Below are positions 48,875 to 58,643 of a stretch of DNA of 64,000 nt, piece by piece. The position numbers were made by a program, and so were the translations under genes. Source of the DNA: Collinsella sp. (GTDB lineage Bacteria; Actinomycetota; Coriobacteriia; Coriobacteriales; Coriobacteriaceae). The DNA lies in the NCBI GenBank assembly GCA_018381235.1, contig JAGZSF010000013.1, forward strand, positions 1-64,000. Reading direction: 5' to 3'. Each line of letters begins with the position of its first letter. Position 1 is the stretch's first letter. A model generated the notes under the pieces. It ran no database searches and had not been told where the DNA came from. It was given only the letters and a program-made list of their open reading frames with translations.

Positions 48875-51328
48875 CTAGCCGCGGACCTCGCCGTTTACGC
48901 CCTTGCACACCTTGGTGACGATCTTCTGGTGCGCCTTTTCGACCTCTTCGCTGGTGAGCGTGTGGTCGTCGGAGCGATACGTAAGCGCGAAGGCCATGGA
49001 CTTCTTGCCCTTGCCAATGCGGACCGGGTCGCGGTACACGTCGAACAGGCGCACGCCCTCGAGCAGCTTGCCGCCGGCACTGGCGATGCGACGCTCAAGG
49101 TCCTCGCAGGTCACAGCGTTATCGACCACGATAGCCAAGTCGTGCTCGACGGCCGGGTACTGCGAGAACTCGCGGTAGTTCTCCTGGTTACGGGCACCCT
49201 TGATCAGCTTGTCCAAATCGAGCTCAAAGGCGACGACGACCTCGTCGATGCCGCAGGCCTCGCGCGCCTCGGGGTGGATCTCGCCGACCCAGCCTAGCAC
49301 GGTACCGCCAGACAGAACCTCGGCCGCGCGGCCCGGCTGCAAGAAGGCGTAGCCCTCGCCCTCGACGGGACGGAAGCGAACCTTCTCGATACGCAGCTGG
49401 GCGAGCAGCTCCTCCACGATGCCCTTGCCATAGAAGAAGCGCAGCTTGCGGTACTTCATGTTCCAGGACTGCTCGCTCCACTGGCCCGAGAGCACGCCCG
49501 CCACGGACTTGGTCTCCTTGGGCAGGCTGGCGTTCTCGCGGCCGTGGAACAGGCTGCCCACCTCGTACAGGTGCACGTTGGGCGTGCCGTGGGCCTCGTT
49601 GTAGGCTACCGACTGCAAAAGGCCCGGCAGCAGCGAGCGGCGCATCTCGGTCTGCTCGGCCACCAGCGGGTTCATGAGCACCACGGGGCAGCCGCGGCCC
49701 TCGGTGGGCATGCCGATCTTCTCCAGGTCGCCCGGGGCGGCAAAACCAAAGGTCGTGGTCTCGTTGAGGCCGCAGGCGCGCAGGATCTCGCCGACCTTGC
49801 GGGTGAGCTTTTGCTCGCGGGTCAGGCCGCCGATATGGTTCTTGGCAGCCGGGATGGTCGCCGTCACGCGGCCCATGCCCCACAGACGCAGGACCTCCTC
49901 GATCAGGTCGATCTCGCGCGGCAGGTCGGGACGGAAGCTCGGCGGGGTCACCATAAAGTCCTCGCCCTCACGCTCGACGGTGCAGCCCAGGCGGGTGAGC
50001 GAGCGCTCGATAAAGTCGGGCTCGATGTCGGCGCCGCAGATGGCGTGCACGCGAGCCAGGCGCAACTTGATGCTGTCGATGGTCTTGGGCGCAGGGAACA
50101 CGTCCACATAGCCGGGGGCGACCTCGCCGCCGGCAATCTGCTCGATGAGCGCGCAGGCCACGTTGGCGACGTCCACGCAGCCGGTCTCGTCGACCTGGCG
50201 CTCAAAGCGGATGGAGGCGTCCGAAATCAGCGACAGGTCGCGGCTGGTGTGCGAGGTGCGGCCGGCGTTGAAGCAGGCGCTCTCGACCATCACGTCGACG
50301 GTGTCGTCCTCAATCTCGGAATCCATGCCACCCATGACGCCGGCCAGCGCCACGGGACGCTCGCCGTCGGTGATCAGGCCCATGCCGGCGTCGAGCGTGC
50401 GCTCCTCGCCGTCGAGGGTCGTGAACTTCTCGTCCTGCTGGGCGGCGCGAACCACCACGCGCCGTTTGCCCTCACGCTCGGCAAAGGTGTCAAGGTCAAA
50501 GGCGTGCAGCGGCTGACCGGTGAGCATCATCACGTAGTTGGTGATGTCGACGATGTTGTTGTGCGGACGCACGCCCAGGGCGTTGAGGCGCTTGACCATC
50601 CAGTCGGGCGAGGGGCCGACCTTCACGTTGCGCACGATGCGGGCGACATAGCGGTCGCACAGGCCCTCGTCGGCAATCTCGACCGAAAGCTCGTCGTCGG
50701 TCGCGCGGCCGGTCTCGGCCTTGATGGCGGGCAGCTCAACGTGGAAATCGCGATCGAAAATGGCGCCGGTCTCGCGGGCCATGCCGATCATGGACAGGCA
50801 GTCGGGACGGTTGGGCGTGATCTCGCAGTCGAGCACGGTGTCGCTCGAGCCCACATACTCGGCAAACGGCATGCCGCAGGGCGTGTCCTCGGGCAGGATC
50901 ATGATGCCGGAGTGGTCGCCGCCCAGGCCGAGCTCGCGCGCAGAGCAGTTCATGCCCATGGACACGACGCCGCGAAGCTTGCTCTTCTTGATCTTGACGT
51001 CGCCGGGGAGCACAGCGCCGATCATGGCCGTGACGATGTGGTCGCCGGCCTCGAAGTTCTGCGCGCCGCAGACGATCTGCAGCGGAGCGGGGTTGCCGTC
51101 GGCGTCGAGGTTCTTGTCGCCCACGTCGACCGAGCACACATACATATGGTCGCTATCGGGGTGCGGGGTCTTGGTGAGCACCTTGGCGGTCACCACGTGG
51201 TCGAAGGACTCGCCCACGGTGTCGATCGCCTCGACCTCGGTGCCGGTACGGATATATTCGTCCGAAAGGGTCTTGGGATCCTCCGGAATATCGATCATGG
51301 TCTTGAGCCAGTCGTAAGAAACACGCAT
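48875..51328 (-). CDS. pheT: phenylalanyl-tRNA synthetase beta subunit
   Basis: Beta subunit of the heterotetrameric Phe-tRNA synthetase, 817 residues, the usual length. It has the N-terminal tRNA-binding OB domain ('VVTAKVLTKTPHPDSDHMYVCSVDVG'), an editing B3/B4 domain ('DCEITPNRPDCLSMIGMARE'), B5 domain, a catalytic-like module and a C-terminal anticodon-binding fold ('SQYPAVEHDLAIVVDNAVTCEDLERRIASAGGKLLEGVRLFDVYR'). It follows pheS by 184 bp in the same direction and is likely controlled by the same T-box leader. Confidence 0.97.
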   Translation of the reverse strand: MRVSYDWLKTMIDIPEDPKTLSDEYIRTGTEVEAIDTVGESFDHVVTAKVLTKTPHPDSDHMYVCSVDVGDKNLDADGNPAPLQIVCGAQNFEAGDHIVTAMIGAVLPGDVKIKKSKLRGVVSMGMNCSARELGLGGDHSGIMILPEDTPCGMPFAEYVGSSDTVLDCEITPNRPDCLSMIGMARETGAIFDRDFHVELPAIKAETGRATDDELSVEIADEGLCDRYVARIVRNVKVGPSPDWMVKRLNALGVRPHNNIVDITNYVMMLTGQPLHAFDLDTFAEREGKRRVVVRAAQQDEKFTTLDGEERTLDAGMGLITDGERPVALAGVMGGMDSEIEDDTVDVMVESACFNAGRTSHTSRDLSLISDASIRFERQVDETGCVDVANVACALIEQIAGGEVAPGYVDVFPAPKTIDSIKLRLARVHAICGADIEPDFIERSLTRLGCTVEREGEDFMVTPPSFRPDLPREIDLIEEVLRLWGMGRVTATIPAAKNHIGGLTREQKLTRKVGEILRACGLNETTTFGFAAPGDLEKIGMPTEGRGCPVVLMNPLVAEQTEMRRSLLPGLLQSVAYNEAHGTPNVHLYEVGSLFHGRENASLPKETKSVAGVLSGQWSEQSWNMKYRKLRFFYGKGIVEELLAQLRIEKVRFRPVEGEGYAFLQPGRAAEVLSGGTVLGWVGEIHPEAREACGIDEVVVAFELDLDKLIKGARNQENYREFSQYPAVEHDLAIVVDNAVTCEDLERRIASAGGKLLEGVRLFDVYRDPVRIGKGKKSMAFALTYRSDDHTLTSEEVEKAHQKIVTKVCKGVNGEVRG

Positions 51329-51512
51329 CTAGCTCTCCTTTCATACTGAAAGCCTGCGAAGAGATGCAGGTGGAAACTTCAACTTTGTGAACATTCCTTA
51401 CAAAGCGAGGGTTGTCCAAGTGCGGCAGATCGGCCCGAAAGAGGAGCGCCGCGTACTTTGGTACGCAAGCGACGAATGAGCGCCGAGGTGCCGTGCTTGG
51501 GCAAGCCGCAGC

Positions 51513-52589
51513 CTAGAACTGATTCAAGAAGCGCATATCGCCAGTCATGAGCGTTCTGAGGTCCGGCAGGTCGTAGCGCAGGGCCGCGACGCGCTCGGCG
51601 CCAATACCAAAGGCGAAGCCGGTGTACTTCTCGGGGTCGATACCGCAGTTGATCAGGACGTTGGGGTCGACCATGCCGCAGCCCAGGATCTCGATCCAGC
51701 CGCTGTGTTTGCAGAAGTTGCAGCCCTTGCCGCCGCACACATGGCAGCTCACGTCCACCTCGCAGGAAGGCTCGGTGAAGGGGAAGAAGTGCGGGCGGTA
51801 ACGCGTCTTGCGGTCCTCGCCAAACATGCACTTAACAAAGTAGTCGAGCGTGCCCTTAAGATCGCCAAAGGTGATGCCCTCGTCGACGACCAGGCCCTCG
51901 ATCTGGTTGAACTGCGGCAGGTGGCAGGCGTCGGCCGTGTCGGGACGATAGACGGTGCCCGGGCAGATCATGTAGATGGGCGGCTTCTGCGACTCCATGG
52001 TGTGGATCTGCACGCCCGAGGTCTGGGTGCGCAGCAGCACGTCGGACTCGCCGTGGGCGTGAGCCTCGGGGTGTGCGACGCTGCCGGGGTTGTTGTCGAC
52101 CACGTAGAAGGTGTCGCGGGCCGAGCGGCTCGGGTGATCCATGGGGGCGTTGAGCGCGGTGAAGTTGTAGTAGGAGGTGTCGACCATGGGACCGGACTCG
52201 ACGGTGTAGCCGATGCCGCAGAAGATGTCCTCGGCCTCCTCGATGATCTGCTTGATCAGGTGCTGGTGACCGATCTGCGGACGGATGCCCGGTAGCGTGA
52301 TGTCGACGGCCTCGTGCTCGAGTGTGTGCTTGAGGGCGGCGGCCTTCATCTCGGTGGTGCGCTCGTCGAGCATGCCCTCAATCAGCTGGCGCATCTCGTT
52401 GGCGCGCTTGCCCATCATGGGACGATCCTCGGGGGCGAGCTTGCCCATCATGCGCATCAGGCCAGTGATGCGGCCCTTGCGGCCGAGCAGCTCAACGCGC
52501 GCGGCCTCGAGCTTTGCGGCGTCGTCGGCGCCCGCGACGAGCTCCTTGGCCTCTTCCTCGAGTTTGACCAGATCATCAATCAGACTCAT
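51513..52589 (-). CDS. pheS: phenylalanyl-tRNA synthetase alpha subunit
   Basis: Catalytic subunit of PheRS, 358 residues. An N-terminal coiled coil ('DDLVKLEEEAKELVAGADDAAKLEAARVELLGRKG') is followed by class II motifs: 'GHQHLIKQIIEEAEDIFCGIGY', motif 2 'TRYRPHFFPFTEPSCEVDVSC' and motif 3 'FAFGIGAERVAALRYDL'. A cysteine-rich loop 'CHVCGGKGCNFCKHSG', common in Gram-positive PheS, may bind zinc. The ATG at 52589 follows GGGAAGAC; the frame continues upstream through the T-box leader but that part is not coding. First gene of pheST. Confidence 0.97.
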   Translation of the reverse strand: MSLIDDLVKLEEEAKELVAGADDAAKLEAARVELLGRKGRITGLMRMMGKLAPEDRPMMGKRANEMRQLIEGMLDERTTEMKAAALKHTLEHEAVDITLPGIRPQIGHQHLIKQIIEEAEDIFCGIGYTVESGPMVDTSYYNFTALNAPMDHPSRSARDTFYVVDNNPGSVAHPEAHAHGESDVLLRTQTSGVQIHTMESQKPPIYMICPGTVYRPDTADACHLPQFNQIEGLVVDEGITFGDLKGTLDYFVKCMFGEDRKTRYRPHFFPFTEPSCEVDVSCHVCGGKGCNFCKHSGWIEILGCGMVDPNVLINCGIDPEKYTGFAFGIGAERVAALRYDLPDLRTLMTGDMRFLNQF

Positions 52590-52674
52590 GTCTTCCCTTT
52601 CGTCTCTCGCGCTCCCCGCTTGCCGAGGCGGCTGCCGCCGTCTGACGTTGCGAAAACGCGGCCCGGTTCGGTAA

Positions 52675-52965
52675 CAAAAAACCGCCCTCGGGCATGTGCA
52701 TTGCCCAAGGACGGTTGAATTCCGCGGTACCACCTTGTTTGACCCGGCGGATGTCTGGCCCGCCGCGCCCACTCTTTGCCCCTTGTCGCGAGGCTCACGG
52801 CTTCCCTACTGGGGACATCGCCGCCGCTGGCCGCGCGCCCGTTGAGGTCGCTGCTCGGGAGTGAACGCTTGGCCCTTGTCACCGCAGGAAGGCTTGCAGC
52901 CCATGACCTTCCCTCTCTTGCCGGCGACGCGGCGGGCAAAACCCTCTCCGTCAACGCATTGGGCT
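52675..52965 (-). ncRNA. T-box leader of pheST
   Basis: The T-box core AAGGTGGTACCGCGGAA lies at 52720-52736 (minus strand), followed by a terminator: ACCGTCCTTGGGC pairs with GCCCGAGGGCGGT, then TTTTTTG near 52675. A Stem I-like region with AGAGAGGGAAGG and a paired CCTTCC is upstream, and UUC (52863-52865) followed by A is a candidate Phe specifier. Uncharged tRNA-Phe would favour antitermination. Confidence 0.9.
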
Positions 52966-53094
52966 ACAGGATACCACATTGTTTGGGTGTATCGCCGCGT
53001 TCCGTTTTGTTCGTGCTGGGTACAAGGCAGGTAGCTGTGCAAACTGGCCGCGCCGCCGCGTGCGACGGGCGACCTGCGAGATCAAGGATATGGT

Positions 53095-54669
53095 ATGGGA
53101 AAGAAGCACGATAAGAAGGCCGAGCCCGCAGCGGGCAAGACGCCCAAAGGCATGAAGGTCGATAAGGCCGTCAAAAAATTCCGCAAGCTCGAGGGCAAGC
53201 TGTGGACCCGCGAGTACCTGCTCAAGATTGCCAAGTTTGACGGCGCGACCATTGCCCCCGCCAACGGCGCCGCAGCGCGCGCCGACGCCATGGGCACCCT
53301 TGCCGGCGAGCATCATAAGCTCCTGACCAGCGAAAAGTCTGTCGAACTTGTGCGCTCGCTGGCACGCGAAACCGTCGCCGGCGGCAAGATCGACGACCCG
53401 CAGCTGCTCGACGAGATCCGCGTACTCGGCCGCGACCAGCGCGAAGCGAGCGTCATTCCCACCGAGGAGGCCGAGGCCTGGACCAGGCTCACCTGCGAGG
53501 CCGACGCCGTGTGGCACAAGGCCAAGACGGCCAATGACTGGGCGAGCTTTGAGCCCTATGTGGATAGAATCGTCGGCCAGCTTAAGCATCAGGCCGAGCT
53601 CATGGACCCCAAGCGCGACCCATACGATGTTTGGCTTGACCAGTACGAGCGCGGCCTTTCCGCCAAGAGCTTCGATGCGTTTTGCGATGAGGTCAAGGCG
53701 ACGGTCGTGCCGCTCGTGCACGCCATCGGCGAGCGCAGCCAGCAGCCCGCTGCCGACTTTTTGCACGCCCGTGTGCCCGAGGCCGCCCAGCGCGCCATGA
53801 GCTTCGACCTTATGAAGCTCGTCGGCCTGGACCTAGACGACACCACGCTTGCCTTTACCGAGCACCCGTTTAGCGAGGGCTTTGCCGTGGGCGACGCGCG
53901 CATCGCGACGCACATCTATGAGGACGACTGCATCTCCAACGTCTACAGCATCATCCACGAGGCCGGTCACACCATGTATGAGCTGGGCGTGAACCCCGCC
54001 TATGCTCGCACCTGCCTGGAGGGCGGCACCTCCATGGGCATCCACGAGAGCCAGAGCCGCTTTTTCGAGAACACCGTGGGTCGCAGCCGCGCCTTTATGG
54101 GACCGCTGCTCGAGGTGCTGCGCCGCCACGCACCCGAGGTCTACGGCGACGTCGACGAGGACACGCTCTACCACGCCGTGAACATCGCGCAGCCTTCGCT
54201 GATCCGCACCGAGGCCGACGAGCTCACCTATCCGCTGCACGTTATGGTGCGCTACGAGATTGAGCGCATGCTGTTTGCCGGCGAGGCCACGGCCAAGGAT
54301 ATCCCCGCGCTTTGGAATCGCTTTATGGACGAGTACCTGGGCATTCCCGTTCCTGACGACACGCACGGGTGCCTGCAGGATACACACTGGAGCGGTGGCT
54401 CGTTTGGTTACTTCCCCACCTATGCGCTGGGCAGCGCCTACGACGCCATGTTCGTGCCGGCCATGTGCCGCGACGGCATCGACCTTACCGGTGCCTGCGC
54501 GAGCGGCGATCTGGCGCCCGTCCGGGCCTGGCTGGGCGAGCACATTTGGCAGTGGGGCCGTGCCAAGGACGCGCCGGAGCTCATCAAGGGCGCGTGCGGC
54601 ATGGCGTTCGATGCCCGCTACTACTGCAGCTACCTGCAGGACAAGTTCACCACGCTCTACGAGCTGTAA
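53095..54669 (+). CDS. M32 family metallocarboxypeptidase
   Basis: A 524-residue zinc carboxypeptidase of the Taq/M32 family, which cleaves C-terminal residues and is cytoplasmic. The zinc motif is H288-E-A-G-H292 ('YSIIHEAGHTMYELG'), with 'SMGIHESQSRFFENTVGRS' containing the conserved H-E-S-Q-S and downstream 'YPLHVMVRYEIERMLFAGE'. The first 20 residues are Lys-rich. The start codon has no strong ribosome site upstream but the frame begins here. It is divergent from the T-box leader and has its own terminator. Confidence 0.93.
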   Translation: MGKKHDKKAEPAAGKTPKGMKVDKAVKKFRKLEGKLWTREYLLKIAKFDGATIAPANGAAARADAMGTLAGEHHKLLTSEKSVELVRSLARETVAGGKIDDPQLLDEIRVLGRDQREASVIPTEEAEAWTRLTCEADAVWHKAKTANDWASFEPYVDRIVGQLKHQAELMDPKRDPYDVWLDQYERGLSAKSFDAFCDEVKATVVPLVHAIGERSQQPAADFLHARVPEAAQRAMSFDLMKLVGLDLDDTTLAFTEHPFSEGFAVGDARIATHIYEDDCISNVYSIIHEAGHTMYELGVNPAYARTCLEGGTSMGIHESQSRFFENTVGRSRAFMGPLLEVLRRHAPEVYGDVDEDTLYHAVNIAQPSLIRTEADELTYPLHVMVRYEIERMLFAGEATAKDIPALWNRFMDEYLGIPVPDDTHGCLQDTHWSGGSFGYFPTYALGSAYDAMFVPAMCRDGIDLTGACASGDLAPVRAWLGEHIWQWGRAKDAPELIKGACGMAFDARYYCSYLQDKFTTLYEL

Positions 54670-54690
54670 GGCATAACCGACACGCCAACG

Positions 54691-54732
54691 CAAAGGGGAC
54701 GCCGCGGAACCAATCCGCAGCGCCCCCTTTCC
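54691..54732 (+). terminator. terminator of the M32 peptidase gene
   Basis: AAAGGGGACGCcGCGGA pairs with TCCGCaGCGCCCCCTTT across an ACCAA loop; the TTT belongs to the stem end. It is 22 bp past the stop. Confidence 0.8.
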
Positions 54733-54766
54733 ACCTAGTTGTTTAAGAACGTCCCCAATGACTACC

Positions 54767-56098
54767 TCACAGAGCCTCGAGCGCGTTGGCGATGCGCTTC
54801 ATGGCGGCATCGGCAGATGCTTGGTCGGGCGCCTCGGCCAGCACGCGGATAACCGACTCGGTTCCGCTCTTGCGCACGAGCACGCGGCCCTCGCCTGCCA
54901 GCGCAGCCTCGGCCTCGGCGATGGCGTTCTGCACGCCCATGTTCTCGAGCGCGGCGTCCTTGTCCGCCACGTGCACGGCCACCTGCGCCTGCGGCAGCAG
55001 CTTGCACGGAGCCGTGAGCTGCGAGAGCATCTCGCGCTCGGCACGAATCACTTCCATCACGCGCAGCGAGGTCATAATGCCGTCGCCCGTGCGCTCGATA
55101 TCGCCAAAGATCGTATGGCCCGTCTGCTCGCCACCCAGGCTGTAGCCGCCCTCGCGCATCTTGGCATACACGTGACGGTCGCCCACGCCGCTGGTCACGG
55201 CGCTCAGACCGGCAAGCTCCAGCGACTTGACCAGGCCAAAGTTGCTGGCAATCGTCGGCACCACGGTACCGCCCGAGAGTCGCCCGTGCTTGTTCAGATA
55301 CACGCCGCACACGTACAGGATCTGGTCGCCGTCGACCACGCGCCCGCGCTCATCCACGGCCAGGCAGCGGTCGGCATCGCCGTCGTAGGCAAAGCCCACG
55401 TCCAGGCCCTGCTCCACCACATGGCGCTGCAGACGCTCCATATGCGTGGAGCCGCAGTCGACGTTGATGTTAAAGCCATCGGGCGCGGCGTTGATCACGC
55501 GCACGTCGGCGCCCAGCGCGTCGAACACCGGCTTGGCCACCGAGGAAGCCGAGCCGTTGGCGCAGTCGATACCGATCTTGACGCCCTGCAGCGAAAAGTT
55601 CGCACTTGCAATGAGCGAAGCAATGTAGCGGTTGCGGCCCTGCATGTAGTCCACCGTGGCACCGATGTGGTTGCCCGTGGCCAGCGGCACCTCGCTCTTG
55701 CCATCGATGTAGTCCTCGATGAGCTCCAGTACGTCCTCGTCCATCTTAAAGCCGTCGCTGTTGACGAGCTTAATGCCGTTATCGCAAAACGGGTTGTGGC
55801 TCGCGCTGATCATGATGCCGCAATCGAAGCAGCCTTCCACGGTCTGGTGCGCTACGCCCGGCGTGGGGATCACGTGCAGCATATAGGCGTCCGCACCGCT
55901 CGCGACCAGGCCGCTCACCAGCGCCGCCTCGAACATATAACTCGAGCGACGCGTGTCCTTGCCCACGATCACGCGTGCCTTGCGCTCGCGGTTGGCGCCG
56001 TAATACCAGCCCACAAAACGGCCAATCTTATAAGCGTGCTCTACCGTCAGCCCAACGTTGGCCTCACCGCGAAAGCCGTCGGTGCCAAAGTACTTCAT
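54767..56098 (-). CDS. glmM: phosphoglucosamine mutase
   Basis: Interconverts glucosamine-6-phosphate and glucosamine-1-phosphate for peptidoglycan and wall-polymer precursors, 443 residues. The start 'YFGTDGFRGEANVGLT', active-site Ser S100 in 'MISASHNPFCDNGIKL', the Mg2+ loop 'FAYDGDADRCLAV', the sugar loop 'GEQTGHTIF' and the C-terminal phosphate loop 'RKSGTESVIRV' are all present. GlmM rather than other hexose mutases is supported by the length and 'GEQTGH'. It lies 83 bp downstream of the DUF4012 gene with a hairpin between. Confidence 0.96.
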   Translation of the reverse strand: MKYFGTDGFRGEANVGLTVEHAYKIGRFVGWYYGANRERKARVIVGKDTRRSSYMFEAALVSGLVASGADAYMLHVIPTPGVAHQTVEGCFDCGIMISASHNPFCDNGIKLVNSDGFKMDEDVLELIEDYIDGKSEVPLATGNHIGATVDYMQGRNRYIASLIASANFSLQGVKIGIDCANGSASSVAKPVFDALGADVRVINAAPDGFNINVDCGSTHMERLQRHVVEQGLDVGFAYDGDADRCLAVDERGRVVDGDQILYVCGVYLNKHGRLSGGTVVPTIASNFGLVKSLELAGLSAVTSGVGDRHVYAKMREGGYSLGGEQTGHTIFGDIERTGDGIMTSLRVMEVIRAEREMLSQLTAPCKLLPQAQVAVHVADKDAALENMGVQNAIAEAEAALAGEGRVLVRKSGTESVIRVLAEAPDQASADAAMKRIANALEAL

Positions 56099-56117
56099 GC
56101 GCTCTCCTTACAAAATA

Positions 56118-56144
56118 GGGGCGAACAGATTGCCTGTCCGCCCC
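56118..56144 (-). terminator. terminator of the DUF4012 gene
   Basis: GGGGCG(A)ACAG pairs with CTGT(C)CGCCCC across a short loop; the minus-strand tail is TATTTTG. It is 38 bp past the DUF4012 stop and before glmM. Confidence 0.7.
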
Positions 56145-56181
56145 AAAATGGTACTCGATTATCTGCGCTACCAGAAAAACC

Positions 56182-58494
56182 CTACGCCGACGCGCTGTCG
56201 CGAGCCGCCTGGCATGTAGGAGTCTGACGCAGCGTAAGCGGCTTGTCCCCCGCCTCGGCCGACGTGGTCAGCGTATACGTGATCGTCGTCGTCTCGCCAG
56301 CATGCAGGTCAACGGTGCCCGAATAGAAGGGGATTCCATGCCACGTAGCGGCGCCAAGACCAAACTGGGTGCCCTCGACGGTCAGATCAGTAATGTTGCC
56401 GCCCGTCGGGGCAAACAACGAGACATTCAGACGCTCGTCGTCACGCGCGGCATCGGGTGCGCTCGCCGCAACGTAGTCGGGCAGCTTGCCAGCCTCCTCC
56501 TGCGTCATGATGTTCGTCAGGGTAACGGTGATGCGATAGGAGCACGTGCCGTCACCGTTCTTGATGCCCTGGCCAATCTGCGTATCGGCGTTCAGGTACC
56601 AGTCGAGCTTGGAGAAGCTCAGGTTGTTAAAGTAAACGCCGGCAACAGGATCGGCACTCGGGTCATCCGGATCGGGCAGCGAAGCGTCAATGCCCGTCTC
56701 TTTGATGGCATTCTGCTCATCATCGTTTCTCATCCACGCGATCAGGCGGCCCTCTTCGGCACCGCGCTCAACGGCGCTGACAAGCTTCGTAACATCGACA
56801 TCGCCGATACCGCCAAGGATCTTGTCGAAGGCAGCGCTGGCGACGGATGCAAAGATGCCGTCCGACTCCTCGACCGGATAGTTCCAGTACACATCGTGCA
56901 TGAGGACCTTTGCGGCGTTGGTGCCGTCGACAACCGTTCCGTCGGGCAGCGAGACATTACCGACCAGGCCCAGCAGATACTGCAGGAACACCGGGTCGAT
57001 ACCGATGACGCCATCAACGTCCTGTCCATACTGGGACTTCCACAGCGCGGCGACACGCTGCGAGTTGCGGGGCCAATCAGGCGAATAGGTATTGCCCGAG
57101 TTGTACAGGTTACTGTGGTTGCCGAACAGCGCCTCATCCTCTTCGTCGACGCTCTCGACTGCCTCATCCTCGCTGAGTCCAATGCGGGGAACAAACTCGC
57201 CAATCGACATCTGGCCGTCGGTGACCGAAATCAGACCCTGCGAACCGCCAAAGCCGCCGCAGGCACGAATCTCGACGTTGTTCATGGCGTACATAAGGTA
57301 GTTGCGCGTCTGGCCGTTGGCGCCGAGCATCTGGGGAAGGACGGGGGCGACCTTCTCCGCCGCGTCAACCGCGCCGTTGAGGGTGGCAAAGCCGTCCTTG
57401 GCCTTATCGACCAGCTCGGTCACCTGGGAAATATGAGTATCGCCAATGCCCTGGACCTTCTCGTTGGCGCTCTTGAACACCTTCGAGCTGCTGGAAAGCG
57501 AATCGGCGACCGCCTGCAGCGCGGACACGTTAATCATGCCGTCCTGGAACAGTTTGCCGGGCGTAGCCTGCGAAAGGTTATCGGCCATGGGAACCAGCGC
57601 ATTGCTCGAGACATCGGACAGGGCGTCGATCATGGTGCGGGCCGCATTGATATCGCTGCCATACACCGGGATAAACGAAGCCGCCGCCCACAGCGGGCTC
57701 GAGGTCTCCGCCTTCATGCTGTTGCAGAGCTCATCGATCTTCTTCGCGTCGTCAGGCAGCGTCGAAAAATCGCCCGACGTGACCTTGTCCTTAAGGCCAC
57801 CGACGATCTCGACAGCCTCCTTCGCTTCACTCTTTACGGTCTTTGCCGAGTTAAGCAGCATAAAGCCGCTTGCGCCAAGCGCAACGAGAAGCACCGCGAC
57901 TACAGCGGCAATAATGGCGCCGGTGTGACGCTTTTTGCGCTCGCCCTTGCGATGGCGATGACGGACCAGACCGTCAGAGGTCGAACTCGACGAAGCGTCG
58001 CTACCGTAGTTCAAGCCAAAATCGTAATAATCTTCCTTGGAACCCGAGCCCGCAAACTCGGTACCGCTATCATCCAGGCGGGCGAACGTGCCAGTCTCGG
58101 AGGCGCCGGTGTAAATCGTGCCAAGATTACCCGTAAGCCCCGCGCCACCGGCAGAGGGAGTATTGTTGGCGGCCTTGCCGGCATTAACGTTGCCGGCGCC
58201 ATTCGCAGCGTTGGCAGCACCTGCGTTGTTCGCAGGTACCGAAGGAGCCCCGCTCGGCTGCGACGCGGAGGTTGCACCGTCCGCAAAGACATTCCCTCTT
58301 GCACGGCCGGTCTTTTTTGCCTTTTGAGACTGCTCGTACAGAGCGGTAAACATCGCCGTCTCGCCCGGGGACACGCGCTTACCGGAACCGCCCTGTCCAG
58401 CGCCGCCCGGCGTGCCGGCCTTACCAGCCCCGTTCGGACGCGGCGGAACTGCAGGGCGGCCGCTATCGCTGCCCTTAAAGTGATTACCAGCCAT
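56182..58494 (-). CDS. DUF4012 domain-containing membrane protein
   Basis: A 770-residue protein with a long cytoplasmic low-complexity N terminus of about 190 residues rich in Gly, Ala, Asn and Ser, one membrane helix at about 200-222 ('AIIAAVVAVLLVALGASGFMLLN') and an external DUF4012 region ('VLPQMLGANGQTRNYLMYAMNNVEIRACGGFGGSQGLISVTDGQMSIGEF'). DUF4012 proteins are found in Actinobacteria near surface polysaccharide genes; their biochemical role is not established. The ATG at 58494 follows GAGGATTTCTTT. A Phe/Val-poor, acidic C-terminal part ends without an LPxTG motif. Confidence 0.87.
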   Translation of the reverse strand: MAGNHFKGSDSGRPAVPPRPNGAGKAGTPGGAGQGGSGKRVSPGETAMFTALYEQSQKAKKTGRARGNVFADGATSASQPSGAPSVPANNAGAANAANGAGNVNAGKAANNTPSAGGAGLTGNLGTIYTGASETGTFARLDDSGTEFAGSGSKEDYYDFGLNYGSDASSSSTSDGLVRHRHRKGERKKRHTGAIIAAVVAVLLVALGASGFMLLNSAKTVKSEAKEAVEIVGGLKDKVTSGDFSTLPDDAKKIDELCNSMKAETSSPLWAAASFIPVYGSDINAARTMIDALSDVSSNALVPMADNLSQATPGKLFQDGMINVSALQAVADSLSSSSKVFKSANEKVQGIGDTHISQVTELVDKAKDGFATLNGAVDAAEKVAPVLPQMLGANGQTRNYLMYAMNNVEIRACGGFGGSQGLISVTDGQMSIGEFVPRIGLSEDEAVESVDEEDEALFGNHSNLYNSGNTYSPDWPRNSQRVAALWKSQYGQDVDGVIGIDPVFLQYLLGLVGNVSLPDGTVVDGTNAAKVLMHDVYWNYPVEESDGIFASVASAAFDKILGGIGDVDVTKLVSAVERGAEEGRLIAWMRNDDEQNAIKETGIDASLPDPDDPSADPVAGVYFNNLSFSKLDWYLNADTQIGQGIKNGDGTCSYRITVTLTNIMTQEEAGKLPDYVAASAPDAARDDERLNVSLFAPTGGNITDLTVEGTQFGLGAATWHGIPFYSGTVDLHAGETTTITYTLTTSAEAGDKPLTLRQTPTCQAARDSASA

Positions 58495-58643
58495 AAAGAA
58501 ATCCTCGCAATTGAGTCGCAATGAAAAAATCCATAACGTTACTAGTTTATGGCATTTTGAGCATCGACAGCTAAACTCCAGACACGGACGTCAATTGGCG
58601 AAAATGCGGCACAACACCTTTCCCGTCTTGGCGGCGGCGCCAG

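Noticed and set aside
52590..52772. N-terminal extension of PheS
   Set aside because: The frame runs through the T-box terminator; the ATG at 52589 begins a normal PheS N terminus.
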